64,000 nucleotides of DNA from Megascapheus bottae (GCA_024803745.1 JANJXV010000013.1:56823602-56887601), one strand, 5' to 3'; positions 23,032-36,292 are shown, counted from the first letter of the stretch. Notes: a model not told the origin generated them from the letters alone. Made by a program: numbers and translations.

Positions 23032-24950
23032 ATTAAAATGTTTAAGGGCAACAGACTAGAGCACGCATGGTGTTCTAAAATGCTTTCTGCACACAGTGCA
23101 GTGTGAGTGTACACGTAAGACAACGCTAAGGGCCACACCGTGGATCTCAGCAGGGATGGAGACTGCTCTCCAAGCTCGTTCTTGCAATTCTTCTCCCTCC
23201 ACCCCTGTTATCAAGTTCTGCTGGCGTTTCGTGACCGAGGCGGTGGAGAGCGCCAGACCCGCCTCCCCAGCTCCGCCCGCAGCAGACATTTAGCAATAAC
23301 GTGGAGACACTGTGGCCATCCTTCCCTCTGCCCCACATGCTGCTCCCTGCCTGGTCCGGTCCACGCCCCCCCACCCTCCCCCTCCCGCCCCGGTTATCTC
23401 TTGTTGCCAAATGTCCATGGTTCTGAGGTGGGGCAATCCTGACCCACTTGGCAAGCCACGTGGAAAATTGCTCTGCCAAGGAGGGCTGGCAGGACCGCCG
23501 GGAGAGGAAGCCCTGCCCGCAGAGACTCGAGGGCACACGGCCCTTGAGGAATGCAATCTGGCCACAGCCACTGCAGCCACCCCCCTGTGACAAGCGAGTG
23601 GAGTGACCCACTCAGCCATCTCCCTGTGATGGCCGAGCAGAGTCCTCCAGAAATTCAGACGTGGAAGCCCGAACCTCCGTGCCTCATGAAGGAGCCGTGG
23701 AGACCTGGCTGAGGGCAGACAAGTGAGGTCAAGTGAATCTGGGGAGACATGCCACGCCATCCACGCCACAGGACTGGGGAGCCACGAAAGGGTCTCAGGG
23801 GAAGCAAGTGTGGCCGAGACCTTCATCAACTCCTGCTCAAGCCGGTGCAACCCAGAACATCAGCACCAAGAGATGAAAGGACCTGGACGCAAGGGCAATG
23901 TCCTAAGATGGGCCGAAGCATGTGCAGGCACGGACGGCACATTCCTGTCATTTCAGCTCCATGACGGAAGAGATAGGAAGACCCCGGTTCAAGATTAGCC
24001 TGGACAAATGTCAGATCCTATCTCACAGAATGAGACCAAAGTTGTGCACCTCCAAAAACAAGCCACACACAGGGCCCCATCCGCCTGCGAGCCCCCTGGA
24101 GACGGCTGGGCTCTGAGGCTGCGAGTTCAAACCGTGACTTCAAGCAAAAGGGCTCACGGCCGGCCGCACCTGGCAGAGAGGTCACCCTGCAAGGGGTCAG
24201 CTCCAAGTTCAAATCCAGCTTCAACTAGAAAAAGAAAGGTTAGACTGTTGGCCTCCCTCTGAAAAAAACACCCAAGCCACCATAAACACACCAAGGGAAG
24301 TGGGCAGATAACGCGAAGGCCAAGCGAGACAGGACACAGCCATCATCACAGAATCGGGGGACGCGGTGGCACCATCCTCGGGGAGCCTTTCGTATCTTCC
24401 TCAGCCAGAGGAGCCAGGCGCAGGGAACTGCACAATCTGAGCCCATGTGTTTGCAAAACTGGCAATGCGTGTCGTCACATGGACCCTAGATTATTGAGCA
24501 GTGGGCAAAATGCAAGAGGCGAGACTCTGCCCGACCAGCATTCCGGGAGGAGGGGGCCAAGGACAGCTGGGGTCGTGACGCCATGCAGGAGCAGAGAGAA
24601 GCGTGAGCCAATGGAAGTGAGCCAAAGAAGGCAGCTACAGGGCGTGAGGCCGGCCGGAGCGAGGGCTGGGTCCTGGGGGCGAGCTGGCAGCCCAGGAAGG
24701 CAGGGGCTCTCACCCATCTGGGCACCAGCAACAGAAAAACATCCCTGGAGCGGTCACAGGATCTTAAATTTTCCAGATCTGTGCACACAGGCCAGGGGGA
24801 CGGGGAGAAAATGGCAGAGCTCAAGAGTGGCTCTGAGCAGCTCAGCTGTAACATTCACCGCGCAACTCTCAGAACTGAAACATAAAGCAATGATTTAATC
24901 TTCCAGCCTCAAAATTGGCAGATGTGCTAGACTGGCAGTTTGGAAGAGGA
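23032..24950. other. Intron 10, GC-rich, nothing recognised
   Basis: No gene. A possible old B1-like fragment at about 23930-24060 is too diverged to call. The overlapping frames on both strands do not resemble known proteins. Confidence 0.5.
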
Positions 24951-24959
24951 AAACAGGTC

Positions 24960-25960
24960 TGAATAATGTGATAAATAAGTAAATACATATGGAGAGATGT
25001 GTGACCTAACTCTCCATCCATTGCATCTGTCGGTGCCTAAAATAAAACAATGTGTCTGACAAATAGAGGAGCTCAAAGTCCATATCCCAAGGTACAAGGC
25101 ATAAAAAACAATTCTCCCTTTTTCTTAAACTTGGACACAAGGGAAATCTTGACTTTGAAAAGAAAAAAATATTTCACCAGCTACATCCTTTTACTCTAAG
25201 ATTATTACGTTAGAAATAAATAACAGTAATAAAAATTTACTGCTTAAAAATTAAGCAAACATTGCTTAAAAGAACTTTCAGATTAAAGAAAAAAATCAAA
25301 ATGCAAAGTAAAAACTATCAAAAAAAAGAGGAAAAGCAATGAAGCAGGACATATTTTATACTAAGATTGCCTATGACACAGCTAAAGCTATAATCTGGGG
25401 AAAATTTATAGCATTTCAAATGCCTCTTGATGGAAATACTTTAAATAAATGAACTAGGCATTACTCTTCATTAAGTTTAAAGGAAAAATAAATTAATAAA
25501 GATGACCAGAATGATGAAATTAATAGATATAAAAGGCCAATCCGATTAGATAGAAAATAAAAATAGCCCAAAGGTAATTTTCTGAAACTATAATAAGATG
25601 ATAAACAAAACACAGTAGATAAATCTCCCAAGAGCTCAACAAAGAAAAAAAGGGACAAAACGATTTAAAAAAAAGAAGAAAAAAAAAGCTCAGGCACGCG
25701 GGTGCGGGAGCCACAGAACACAACATTGCTAACAGAAAATAATTAGTTGCCTCTAATTGGCAACACAGTTGAAACCCTTCAGGAAATTAAACAGCAACGA
25801 ATAAATTACCCCTAAACACGCAGTAGACCAATTTAGAATAAATTACCATTAAAAAAGACTACAAAAAAAGAGAGATTAACGTTCTTTATTAGGCCCAGAT
25901 GGTTTTACAACTTAGTTCTATTTTAACCTTTGAAGAGAAGATAGCTGGAATGTTGTTCAG
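24960..25960 (+). mobile_element. AT-rich, decayed LINE-1 ORF2
   Basis: Sharp AT-rich island. GGGGAAAATTTATAGCATTT (about 25397) matches the GKFIAL region. GATGAAATTAATAGATATAA and TTAGGCCCAGATGGTTTTAC (about 25889, the PGPDGF motif region) follow in ORF2 order. No intact frame. Confidence 0.75.
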
Positions 25961-26187
25961 TGTCTGGGAAGGAGAACCAGGTGGGTAGAGCGGGTTTGCC
26001 CCTGGCACGGCTGACTGCAGGCTTACCGGGGCCTGCCTTCCACACAGAGCCCAGGCTGCCCGGTCCAGGACGAATGGCTCTCCGTGTTCTCGGCAGAGCC
26101 TCATACTCAGAAATTGACCTGTGGAACTGAAACCCTTCTGTACGGCCACCTCAAGAGAATGAGAAGAGATGATTTAAAAAGAACACA

Positions 26188-26428
26188 CAGCCAGGGGCTG
26201 GTGACTCAATGCCTGCAATCCTAGCCCCCTGGAGACGAGCAGTGGGGATGGCGGTTCAAGTCTGTGAGACTCTTCTCTCCAGTTAACCAGTAAAAAACCT
26301 GCAAGTGGAGATGTGGCTCCCAGGATAGGGCCAGCCTCAAACAAAAGAGCTCAGTGCCCAGGCCCTGAGTTCAAACCCCAGGACCAGCACGGGCGTGTGC
26401 ATGCACAGGCACGCGTGCAAGCAAACAC

Positions 26429-26432
<4 letters not shown>
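26188..26432 (+). mobile_element. 7SL-like/Geo SINE
   Basis: AATGCCTGCAATCCTAGCCC head; AAGTGGAGATGTGGCTCCCA in the Geo half; ends CCCCAGGACCAGCACG and runs into a CA-rich tract. Confidence 0.88.

Positions 26433-26463
<31 letters not shown>
26433..26463. repeat. (CA)n microsatellite at SINE 3' end
   Basis: About 15 CA dinucleotides preceded by GCACGCGTGCAAGCAAACAC. Confidence 0.95.
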
Positions 26464-26465
<2 letters not shown>

Positions 26466-27446
26466 CAGCTCCTCACCAATGGCCATCAGAATCTGCAATT
26501 GTTTTGTCATTTCGCTTTCATGGATACTTTCACGATGCCTTGCCTTGCAGGTACAGCGTAAGAAGCCCGGGGAATCATCTAGAAGAACCTGGGGTACTGG
26601 GAAGTCGGCTGCAAGCGTCTTGAATCTTGGGGCTGGCGAGGTGCCATTTGTTGTTCTGACACAGGCGAGACTGGGCTTCCCCGAGCTCTGCGCGGTGTTT
26701 CCACGTGCGCTCAGATTTCGGTGTCAGATAGGCGCCCCGACCCCCTCTCTCCTCCGTTCCCCCCGGGTAACTGAGGCTGCACCATGCCCGCGCTGCTTCC
26801 CCGCCGTCAGCCCCTGGCTTCTGCATCGCCATGGTCTTCTGGTTTCTTCTTTTTGGGTTTCTTTAAACGTGTTGATGACATCCGCTGGGTCTCCCATTTC
26901 CATCTGACCGTCTTTGGGGTTGTGCTCCCTGTGCTCCGGGGTCTGTCTTCTCCGCAAGCCCCAGCTGGCTTTCCCTGGTGCGATGGTGCAGGGCACACGG
27001 CTCACAGCAGCACACGAGCGTCTCGAAGCTGGAGCTGGGTAACTCCCTCGGGAGAGTGGGCCCTGCCCTCTGGGCACCCCTCCTCCCCCTCCCCCATAAC
27101 CACAGAGCCGGTGTCACTTCTGACAGCGCTTGCCAGTCACTGCGGTGAGGCCGGACGGGCAGTGCCAGTGGCCTGGTTAGAGCTGGGAATGGCCTGGCTT
27201 TGTCATTTGCCAGCTCTGCTTGAGGATTCTGCCCCCGGCAGGGGTCATCTTTCATTCCTCACACCGCACTGCAGGGACGCTGCCTTCCGAAAGGTCCCCA
27301 AGGTCCCCGCAGGCACGGGGCACACGGGGCACCCGGCTTCCCCATCAGGGCAGGTGTTGCCACCTCTGGCCAAGTTACACCACCACCAAACAGAACGATC
27401 GGCAGGCAGGCACCCTGACACTGAGGAAAGCCACCAACCTGGGCAC
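26464..27446. other. Intron 10, nothing recognised
   Basis: A 283-codon plus frame (26784-27635) crosses it and continues into a SINE; no known domain, so not accepted as a gene. Confidence 0.5.
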
Positions 27447-27612
27447 CGAGCATCACTGTCCAGGCCAGCCAGGGCAGAGACGCCCAGGAGACTCTCATCT
27501 CCAACAAACCACCCGAAAACCAGAAGTGGTGATGTGCTAGCCTTGAACAAAAAGGCCCAGAGACAGTGCCCAGGCCCTGAGTTCAAGTCCTACTACTGGC
27601 ACATACACAAAA
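27447..27612 (+). mobile_element. 7SL-like/Geo SINE, 5' truncated
   Basis: CAGCCAGGGCAGAGACGCCC, TCATCTCCAACAAACCACC and CAGGCCCTGAGTTCAAGTCC, ending with an A-rich tail. Confidence 0.88.
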
Positions 27613-28187
27613 GTTCAGTTCCAGGTTATTTTTAGCTGGAATTTGGACAGAATTTATTTTTGGCATGCGCTGCTATGTGTACTTTTCCCTTTGTTAACTT
27701 ACACACTAGCTCTCAACTGTGTCAGATTTGGGGCACAAAGTCTATGAGTAAAAATTCTACTTCTCTTTCAACCTTTGTCTACAATGTCTTTTCTTCTCTC
27801 GCTGCACTGGCAAGTGTCTCCAGGTCCTGTGGCTCTGTGGGGGAGGCGCTCAGGACTCCCCTCCCCTCCCCTCCCCCTCCCCCCTAACATCCGCTCTATG
27901 AGTCAGTCCATGGTCCCCACGCAGCTGAAGAAACACCCCTTTTCTGCGGAGTGAGACATTTCATCAGGAAGTTGACAGACCTCGTCACGTGCTTGTTCTG
28001 CCCTGACTGAGGTGACAGTGTAGTGTCCCTGCTGTCTTTCCTTCACGGGGTCTGGTCCCCCTCACAGGGACCTCCTGCCTTTGAGAAAGGTCCATGCAAG
28101 CCTAGGGTGGATGGCTCTTTTAAAACGTCAGAATGGCTTTGCGTTTCTATCATCTGATCTTAAGTACATGACATTTCGTTCCCTGAA
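27613..28187. other. Intron 10, nothing recognised
   Basis: Contains a CTCCC-rich run at 27854-27884. No gene. Confidence 0.5.
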
Positions 28188-28402
28188 CCAATCTCTCTCC
28201 CTCTCTCTCCCTCTCTCCAGTCCTGGGCTTGAGCTCAGGGCCTAAGCACTGTCCTTGGACTTTCTCAAGGCTAGAGTTCTACCACTAGAGCCACAGCACC
28301 ACTTCCAGATTTTTTCTATATATGTGCTACTGAGGAATCGAACCAGTACCTTCGTGCATGCTAGGCAAGCACTCTACCACTAGGCCAAACTCCCAGCCCT
28401 GA
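28188..28402 (-). mobile_element. IDL-Geo SINE, reverse, with (CT)n tail
   Basis: Reverse Geo (CCAGTCCTGGGCTTGAGCTC), then reverse ID (GGAATCGAACCAGTACCTTC) to CTCCCAGCCC. TTCCCTGAA duplications flank it at 28179-28187 and 28403-28411. The 3' tail in element orientation is GA-rich, not poly-A. Confidence 0.95.
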
Positions 28403-28475
28403 TTCCCTGAAATTTTGCTTACAGTTTTGACATCTGTGTCCATGAGCAGTGTTTATCTAGTTTCCTTGTATTTGG

Positions 28476-28526
28476 CTGCTTCCTTCCTTCCCTCCCTCCC
28501 TCCCTCCCTCCCTTTCTTCCTTGCTT
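28476..28526. repeat. (CCTT/CCCT)n tract
   Basis: Tetranucleotide pyrimidine run on the 3' side of the reverse SINE that follows. Confidence 0.92.
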
Positions 28527-28797
28527 CTTGTACCGGGGCTTGAACTCTAAAACCCAAGCCATGCTCCCAGCCCTTTTTGCTTCTGTTCTTTTTGAGTAGG
28601 GCCTCCTGTTCAACCTGCTGGAGGGGACTGCGAAACCTGCCCTCGAGGCTCACTTCCGGTGGAGCTGGGGTATCAGGCAGGCACCACTCACTGAGCCGGG
28701 TTCTCATGAACTCTGCCCCAGCTGGCCTGGGACCACGATGCTTGCCAATCTCCACTTCCTGACTCGCTGGGATTACGAGCTCCCGGCCACACCCAAG
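28527..28797 (-). mobile_element. B1-like plus ID-like dimeric SINE, reverse
   Basis: GTACCGGGGCTTGAACTCTA (tRNA-like half), then CGCTGGGATTACGAGCTCC (B1-like head), both reversed. Diverged. Confidence 0.7.
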
Positions 28798-29887
28798 GCT
28801 TTGGCTGCTTTTCATAGTCAGGGTAGCGCTGGGCTCAGAGCTTCAAAGCGTCCCTTATTTTTTATTTCAACATTTTCTAGGGAATGTTATCTAGATGGCT
28901 TTTATTTTTTTTTCTCAGCCACGTGGTAGGGTTCACCAGACGCCACATGGCCAGGGTCTCTTTGGGAATGTCTTTAAATCGTGGCCTCGTTTCGTAGATA
29001 CACAACTATTTAGGTTACTTCTTTATTGGGCACACAGTTTACGCCTTCTCTTCCAAGAAATTTGCTCGTTTCCCCCAAGTTACCGAATTTAGTAGCTGGG
29101 AAGGATATAGAATGTTTAGAATGTGCTCCAGCTGCCTCTGCGTCTCTGTGGAGTCTCATTTCTGATGCTGAAAATTTCTGTCATCTCCCCTTTGCTTCTG
29201 GTCGCTGAGTCCACAGGCATGAGCTTCCCTCACCGAAACACTTAGCTTCTGTGATTGTTTTCACCTTTCCCCCTGGCTTCAGCCTCTTTGTACCCACTTG
29301 TTCCGGGGCTGGCCTTTCATTTCCTGGCATCCCCGCAGACATGGGGGCTCCCCACGTATGATGGCCGCTTTCCTTTCGAATTCCTTCTCTAGAAGCATGT
29401 CCCATTCTTTCCAGCATTTGCCAGATCTTTGGATGGATTTTTAACGCAGTTCTATTGTGATCTGGGGTACGTGTCCATCTCACAAAGCATTCTGAGTTCC
29501 CCACGCGGGGCGTCAGCCCTGCCAAGAGTGTCCGTAGCCTGACCCGGAAGCAGTCCACGTGTGCCCTGGCCACACTGGCATGGCACTTCCTGGAAGGAGT
29601 GCTGCAGCGAGGCTAAGTGGGGCAGCTTGGCTGAGCACCATTTGATCTTTGTGTTTGTTATTCGTAATTTATGCCTAGCTGTCCTATCGACTTTCAAAAG
29701 ACACTTATTAAAACGTCCAACTCAAACTGTGCATTTTTTCCTTGCTTTTTACCCACTGCTCATGACTTTCTCCTTGGGAGTCTCTGGCTTGAGGTCATCG
29801 TTAGATACACCATTTATGAGCTGCAGTAGTTGGAGTGCTTTAAATATATACCATAGGAGCTGGTGTGGAATGTTTCATTGTTGATAT
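28798..29887. other. Intron 10, T-rich, nothing recognised with confidence
   Basis: T-rich plus strand, possibly an old reversed LINE, but no definite ORF2 motif found. Confidence 0.4.
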
Positions 29888-30117
29888 TTTTTTGGCACTG
29901 GTCCTGGAGCTTGAACGCAGGGCCTGGGCAGTGTCCCTGAGCTTTCTGACTCAAAATCAATGCTCTACCACTTGAGTCACAGCCTCCCTTCCTGCTTTGT
30001 GGTGGTTGACTGGAGAGTCTCCTGGACTTTCTTACCTGACCTGGCTTTGAACCACAGTCCTCAGATCTCAGCCCTCTGCGTGGCTAGGCCAGGTGTGACC
30101 CCCTGGCACTGGGCTTC
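29888..30117 (-). mobile_element. 7SL-like/Geo SINE, reverse
   Basis: TTTTTTTGGCACTGGTCCTG start and CAGATCTCAGCCCTCTGCGT near the end. Confidence 0.92.
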
Positions 30118-32282
30118 ACTGCTGTTATTTTTCTAGAGATTCTCTACATTCACTGCTTCACCACTAGCATTGCCCCATTCACATGGAATCCTCAAGCCAA
30201 ACCTGCAGGGGAGCTGCTGGCGGCGCCTGTCTGAGTCAGCGCAAGGACGGAACAGTCCTGTCACATAGCGGCCTTGGGAACCCAAACATCAGTTTGAGAA
30301 GCATTCTGGGTGCTAGGCCTCAGGCACCTGTCACTACCAGCGGAAGACCAGGACCCCAGCCCCCAGGTATGGCTCACCAAGCGCCAGGGCCAGCGAGGGG
30401 ACAGCTACCCAGAGCCAACCCTCGTTAGGGCCATGCGTCTCGCTGCAGTCACCTGTGCCCTGCAACAAACAACTGCTCCCAGCCCCAGAGTAAAGGTCTC
30501 TTCATGAAGATGAGTGTGGTGCAAAGGCCCGTGGGCAGACGTTTCCAGGGGGAAGGCCAGTGGGGTGAGGCTGGCCAGGGCCACTGGGCCAGGCTAGAAA
30601 GGAGGGGGTGCCAGGTCTCCCCATGCCTCCTGGAGCCTCTGGAGGCGGAGCTGGGCAGCTACTGCCTGGATTTCCTAAAGGCGGATATGATGGCAGGCAC
30701 ATCAACAGGAGCTGGGAGATGGGAAGGCGGTGGGGATGACACTGCAAAGCTGGGAAGTCACAGGGAAGGGAGGCTGTGGGGTGGGAGGGGGAGAAGTTGG
30801 AGCTCTGAACGAGGTGACTGATCCTCCCAGCAGCCAGGGTCGTCCAGGCCCCGGGCCCCGCCTCCTCCGAGCCCTGCGGCTGCTGTGAGTCAGTGGAGAC
30901 AGACAGACACACAGACAGGCTTCAGAAGTCAGGATGGAGTCCCCTGGTCAGTGCTAGATAACATCGCGCCCGAGGCCCTGCGCTGAGGCCAGGCCCACGG
31001 AGGGGCTGTGGGGGCTCTCGACCCCCATACCCGTGCCTTTGCCGCTGCCCTCTGGCTCCACACAGCACCAGGGTTGATGGCACAGACGCTGCCTCTGGCT
31101 TCCCCGAATGTGGCGCCAGGGCTCCCCAGGGTCCATCCACAGCGCCCTGCGTCCGGGGGGCCCGGGGTGTTGTTGCAGGTCCCTGCGTCTCTCCTAGAAC
31201 GTGGAGCTCTGGATCTGGGCACTGCCATGCCCTCGCCCATGGGGAGCCCCCTGCCCCGCACTGTGCCGATGGGGAAGAGGCCTCCGGGTCTAGCTACAAA
31301 TGACCTCCGTCTGGAAACCCCGCTCCCCGAGAGTCCCCACAAGAAACGCCGCAGAGCTGCCTGGCACGGGGACTCGCCAAGGAGCGCAGGCACCACACGT
31401 GAGGCTGAGGCCACTGCGTCACTCGGCCCTCGAAGGCCATGGTGTCTGTCACCCGCATGAGGCAGCAACTGCTCCCTGAGACAGCACCATAGGAAGCCAG
31501 GACCCGGAGAGACGGACCAACAGGAAATGTGCCGACTGTAATCAAACAATCAACTGAAGCAAAGCAAAGCAAAACAAAAAGCAAGCAAACAAAAACAAAC
31601 CTGTACTTTGGCAGAAAGAGGAGCCAAGAAGGAAACTCATTAGTCTTGGCCTGTTTTCCTGGAGTGTAAAATCTGAGGTCTCTTGACAAGTTGGCACGGG
31701 CCTGCTCACCAAGAAACGGATTTCCACTCTCACTGCATGGGATTTCTAGAAAATTCTAAATAAACTGAGATCCCCCGCCCCAAAACCCAGCATTGGCCCC
31801 AGGGGCCTGAAGAATGTTCTACCATATCTACGTACAAGGCCCCCACAGCCTCAATTTACAAATCTCCCCGGGGGGGAGGGGGTCGGGGGGAGGAGCAGCC
31901 ACTAGGATAAGGACATGGCAGGAAGCTGCTGCAAGAACCCCCGACACTGTGGAGTGAGCACTGAAGTAACGGAACGACACAAAAGTCTAAGTGAAGAATG
32001 GGAGGCACTAAATCCCAGCAGCGCTCGCGACCTCCCGCCCCACGCCAGGGTGAGCAGATGTTTGGTAACCGAGACGCAGTCTCCACTAGCAGGTGAAGTG
32101 GACCACGAGACACATGTGGACTTGGGAGGGTGCACAGGAGGCGGACATGGGAGCTAGGTCAGGCCAGCTGGAGCGACACGGCAGCCATTCCCGAGGGGTG
32201 GTAGTGCGATCAAGGCTCTCACTTGTCACTCAGGCATCACAATCACAGCCCACTACATGGGATACACAAAAACAACCTATCG
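30118..32282. other. Intron 10, GC-rich, nothing recognised
   Basis: An A-rich stretch lies at 31555-31600. Frames up to 206 codons on both strands overlap each other without recognisable domains. Confidence 0.5.
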
Positions 32283-32476
32283 TCTGGGCGCAGTGGCTCA
32301 CACCTGCAATCCCAGCTACTCAGGAAGCTGAGATCTGAGGATCACGGTTCAAAGCCAGCCCAGGCAGAAAAGTCTGTAAGATTCTTATCTTGAATTAACC
32401 ACCAGAAAACTGGAAGTGGTGCTGGGGCTCCAGTGGTAGAGCGCTGGCCTGGAGCGAGCTGGAGAGCATCCCAGGA
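32283..32476 (+). mobile_element. 7SL-like/Geo SINE, 3' truncated
   Basis: Very Alu-like head (GGGCGCAGTGGCTCACACCT, then GCAATCCCAGCTACTCAGG). The Geo half breaks off after GGTAGAGCGCTGGCCTGGAG. Confidence 0.93.
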
Positions 32477-34865
32477 CTCACTGCCTGGCAGTCCCAGCGT
32501 GGAACGACCCCGAGCCAAAGGGAGGTTTTCCAGACAAGATGGCGGCTTGCAGAAGCGGGGCCGGTGGCACCTCCCCGGCATGTGACACTCCCCCAGCAGG
32601 CGGGTCAGGGAACAGTGACAAGTCCAGAGCACAGCAGCCGGGCCCCTCTGGGCACGTCCCACCCTCCCCTCCAGAAGTCTGGGCCTTGGGAAGGAAAGAA
32701 CCTAGATAGAAAGCAGGCGGTCGTGAGTGCCGACAGCAAGTCTCCATGTGTGCACAACGCAAGGTTGTCCCGAGCCCTGGTGCATGTCCTTTCCAGTGCC
32801 AGGGGCTCCCTCGCACAGCAGGCCAGCATGGCTGGAGCTCTGCCTCCTCCGGCCCCAGCTGCATCACTGTGGCCCGGTGGGTCAGTCTGGGCTCAGCTGC
32901 CTCCACCATGGTCAGCTGCCATCCCCCCCCACGGTGGCCCTTGCGTGAGCCCAACAGCGTCTCCTTGGGACGTATGCTTTTGGGATACCCTCACATGACC
33001 TGGGCCTCAGTTTCTCCATCTGTAACAGGGCCAGCATGACAACACAGTTCCTCCCACAGCAGCCCCCCAAGCATGGGTCTGGCAGGGCCCTGCCCGGTGG
33101 GTACCACATGCCTGGATCAGGGTGAATGTGCCCGGTCTGCCCAGCAGTCACACCAGAACCCGCAAGCCAGGTGAGGGCCAGGCTCCGGCTTGGTGTGGTG
33201 GTGTGGCCCTGCAAGCTGCCACGGCTGCCATGCCCTGCCTCGTGGGAGCAGGGACTCCACAGCTTTCCCAGGGATGGCATCTGCCCTGGGATTAACACCA
33301 AGTCCCCTGCCAGGGCTTCCCGGAGCCTCCTGGGCGCCGGGGACTCAGGCTGTGTCGGCTCACCCCGGGGATGAGGGCTGCTGCAGGCCCGGGGGCCAGG
33401 CCCATGGCCCAGGCTCCCAAGTCTGGTGGCTCGGGCGAGGCAGACTTATCATATTAAGAGGAGAGAAGAGGCCGGTGTAGGAGCATTCCACAAAGGCGCC
33501 CGCCTTTCCCCGCAGTCGTCCCTCATTAACATGCCGTGGACGTCACCAGAGACTTCATAAGGCGATGCAGGCTGAATGGGCGACACGGACCTGCGCTGCC
33601 CGCGCTCAGCTGAGATGGGCCGGCATCCCAGCCGCCTCTGCTCGTGCATTCGCAGAAAGCCCCCATTTGCATGGAGACAATGATCCACCCCTGATGCCGG
33701 AGCTGCGGGGCCCTGGGCATTCGTTGGCACAATTGTCCTTTGTGCCCACTCCAGTGGGCAAGCGGGCGCATGTCCCAGGGATTCACGGAGAGGTGGCCAG
33801 GCCCGAGCCAAATCCTCATCGCATCTGATTAGACTGCAGGGCTCGGGGCGCAGCTGAGTGGGTGCCCAGAACAGCCTCAAGGAACAGAAAACGACCACAA
33901 GCCTGTCTGGAACATTCCTGCCTTCCAACAAGACACAGGGTCGGGCTCAGTGACGGGATGCAGGACCCAGGGCCGTGGCCCGCCGACAGCCGGAGCTTGG
34001 CACCAGAGCACAAAGCTTCAAGGATGACCCAGTGTGTCTCCCTCTGTTACTCTGACAGTGACCTTGTCCTCGCATCTGCCACCATGGAGCTGGAACGATG
34101 TGCCAGCTCCAGGACATTCTGGTGGGTCCTGGGCACAGCAAAGAAGTGTGAGAAAAGAGGGGCCGAGAGAAATGACAGAAAAGCGGGGGGCAGCTGCCCC
34201 CACAGCGCCAGCCCTGGCCCCTAGGCTGCCCTGTCGAGGACAGGAGGTCGGGGTGCCTGTATAGCCTCTCTCCCGCCAGTCGCAGGGCCCTGGCCACTGG
34301 GTACCACTGGGGTCAGGCCTGGTTTCCAACAGCCCAGAGTCTGTGTAGGGCTGTTGACCACCGGCGGCACGCAGGCTCACAAGGGCAGGGTGGACGGCTG
34401 CCAGGTGAGCTGGGAGCTGGGGGAGGCAGGGCTCAGACAGAAACCACGAACCAGGCAGGCCCTGGGCTGTCTACTGTCCAGTCAGACCCAGTGAATGGCC
34501 AAGGGGAAGCAGGCACCTCCGTCCCATTCCCTTGACCTGACCTTTGCGCCTCTGTGTGGAAGGAGAGGCCTCCCCCCAGTCTCCAGCAGCCACACCCCAG
34601 TCACGGGGTGTTCTTAGGACTGCCGGAGCCAAATGTCCTCAAAGTAGGTGCTCCCTGAACCCCGGGACTGTGTCCTGTGCTGGGACTTTATGAAGAACCA
34701 CCAGGCCTCTTCTGCTGGTGGTGTGGCACCTGCCCTACACATGGGCACGGCTCCCGGGGCCCCCAAGAATGGAGCCATCTGACAACGCTCATGTCCCCGG
34801 CGCCAAGTGGAGCAATCTCCTGTGGACTTCCAAACCCCTCTAGGTCGCATCTAGGTCCTGAGTCA
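32477..34865. other. Intron 10, GC-rich, nothing recognised
   Basis: No gene, RNA or repeat identified in 2.4 kb. Confidence 0.5.
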
Positions 34866-35044
34866 AGCTCAGGGGGCTGAGGCCTGAGGATCAAGGTTCA
34901 AAGCCAGCTGGGCAGACAAGAGACTCTTACCTTCAATTAGCCAGTAAAAAGCCAGATGTGAAACTGGCTCAAGTGGTCAAGTGTTAGCCATGCACAGGAA
35001 AAGCCAATCAAGAGCTCAAGGCCCCAAGTTCAAACTGCAGTACC
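34866..35044 (+). mobile_element. 7SL-like/Geo SINE, 5' truncated
   Basis: GGGGGCTGAGGCCTGAGGAT through the Geo-like half, ending AACTGCAGTACC, followed at once by a CA/TG-rich tract. Confidence 0.85.
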
Positions 35045-35087
35045 ATTCTGTGTGCATGCACACATGCACATGTGCACACACGTGTAT

Positions 35088-35131
<44 letters not shown>
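35045..35131. repeat. CA-rich tract and (CA)n at SINE 3' end
   Basis: GTGTGCATGCACACATGCAC, then an uninterrupted (CA)n at 35089-35131. Confidence 0.95.
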
Positions 35132-35133
<2 letters not shown>

Positions 35134-35462
35134 CTAATGCCATATAAACACTTGGTAAGTGGTTGCTCTTCTGCTGTGCGACCAGAAAGTGCTCTGTGCA
35201 TGGCCGCCACATGTGCAGACAGTGTTTTTCTGGAATATTTTGGGGACACGTTTGATTGAGCAGCAGGCATAGAACCTGTGGATGCTCTTTGCCCAAGTCC
35301 ATACCCCACCAGTCAGAGAGGCCGAGCAGCCCGGGGGAGTCCAGGACAGAGGGGGTCTTCCCCTGGGAAGAGACGGGCCACAGCCTGGTATTGGTAACAG
35401 CACGGCGATCTCAGGTCCACGTACAGTGGCCCCGTGCCATTCGACTTAGAGATAACTACTAG

Positions 35463-35612
35463 AGCTGGGCACCCAGTGGCTTACTCAGGATTTGAGCTCT
35501 GGGGATCATGGTTCAAAGCTAGCCCAGGCAGGAAAGTCCATGAGACGCTAATCCCCAGTTCATCACCAAAAAGCCAGAAGTGAAGCTGCGGTTCAAGTGG
35601 TAGAGTGGACTC
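35463..35612 (+). mobile_element. 7SL-like/Geo SINE, truncated at both ends
   Basis: GGGCACCCAGTGGCTTACTC, CAAAGCTAGCCCAGGCAG, GTTCAAGTGGTAGAGTGG, then stops. The 680 bp from here to exon 10 show no other repeat. Confidence 0.85.
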
Positions 35613-36292
35613 ATCAGAGAGAAGCAGTGGGGTCCCTTCCACCCCAGCTACTCCTGCCAATGTAACAGCTAAGCTACAACCCTGCACACACGTGCTGGAA
35701 CATTGAGTCTCCAGACCTGCACAGACCCCCGCTGCCCGTTCACAGCCTGCCCCCTCCTCAGTCATGGGGCTCCTGGGTCCCCCACCCCAGGCCCTGGGTA
35801 GAAGATGTGGCAAGCTCCAGCTGAGAGCCTAGAGGACGAACTCGGCCTCTCCCCAAGTCCACTGACCACAAAGTGGCACCATGGGGGAACCCAGCCCCGC
35901 ATGTCCATCAGGGCCCACCAAGGCCCGCCCCACCACCTTCACTTCCGCTCCACGAGCCCCGGCCAGCTGCTGTCCAAGTGCAGAACTTGAGCACCGGTAA
36001 AGGGAGTCTGGGTGAGAAGACCAGACACATGCCACTGTCCCCAAGGTTGCCATCCTCCTTAGCAAAGATCCCAGGAGGGGGAATATAAACTAAACAAAAA
36101 TCAAAACAAGAGACATAAAACAAAAACGCTCATTCTCTCCTGCTCGTGCTCCCAGAAAAGGCCACGGGCCTGTGTGTCTGGGGGAGCGGAGAGAGAGCAC
36201 CAGGAGATGTCTGGGGTACACAGAAGTCCCCAGGCCCCATGAGCCGGGGCAGTCCTGCCCGGCACACCCCACGCCAGTGCCCGGGGACTCAC

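Noticed and set aside
26784..27635. 283-codon plus-strand open frame
   Set aside because: It runs into a SINE at 27447 and shows no protein similarity I recognise.
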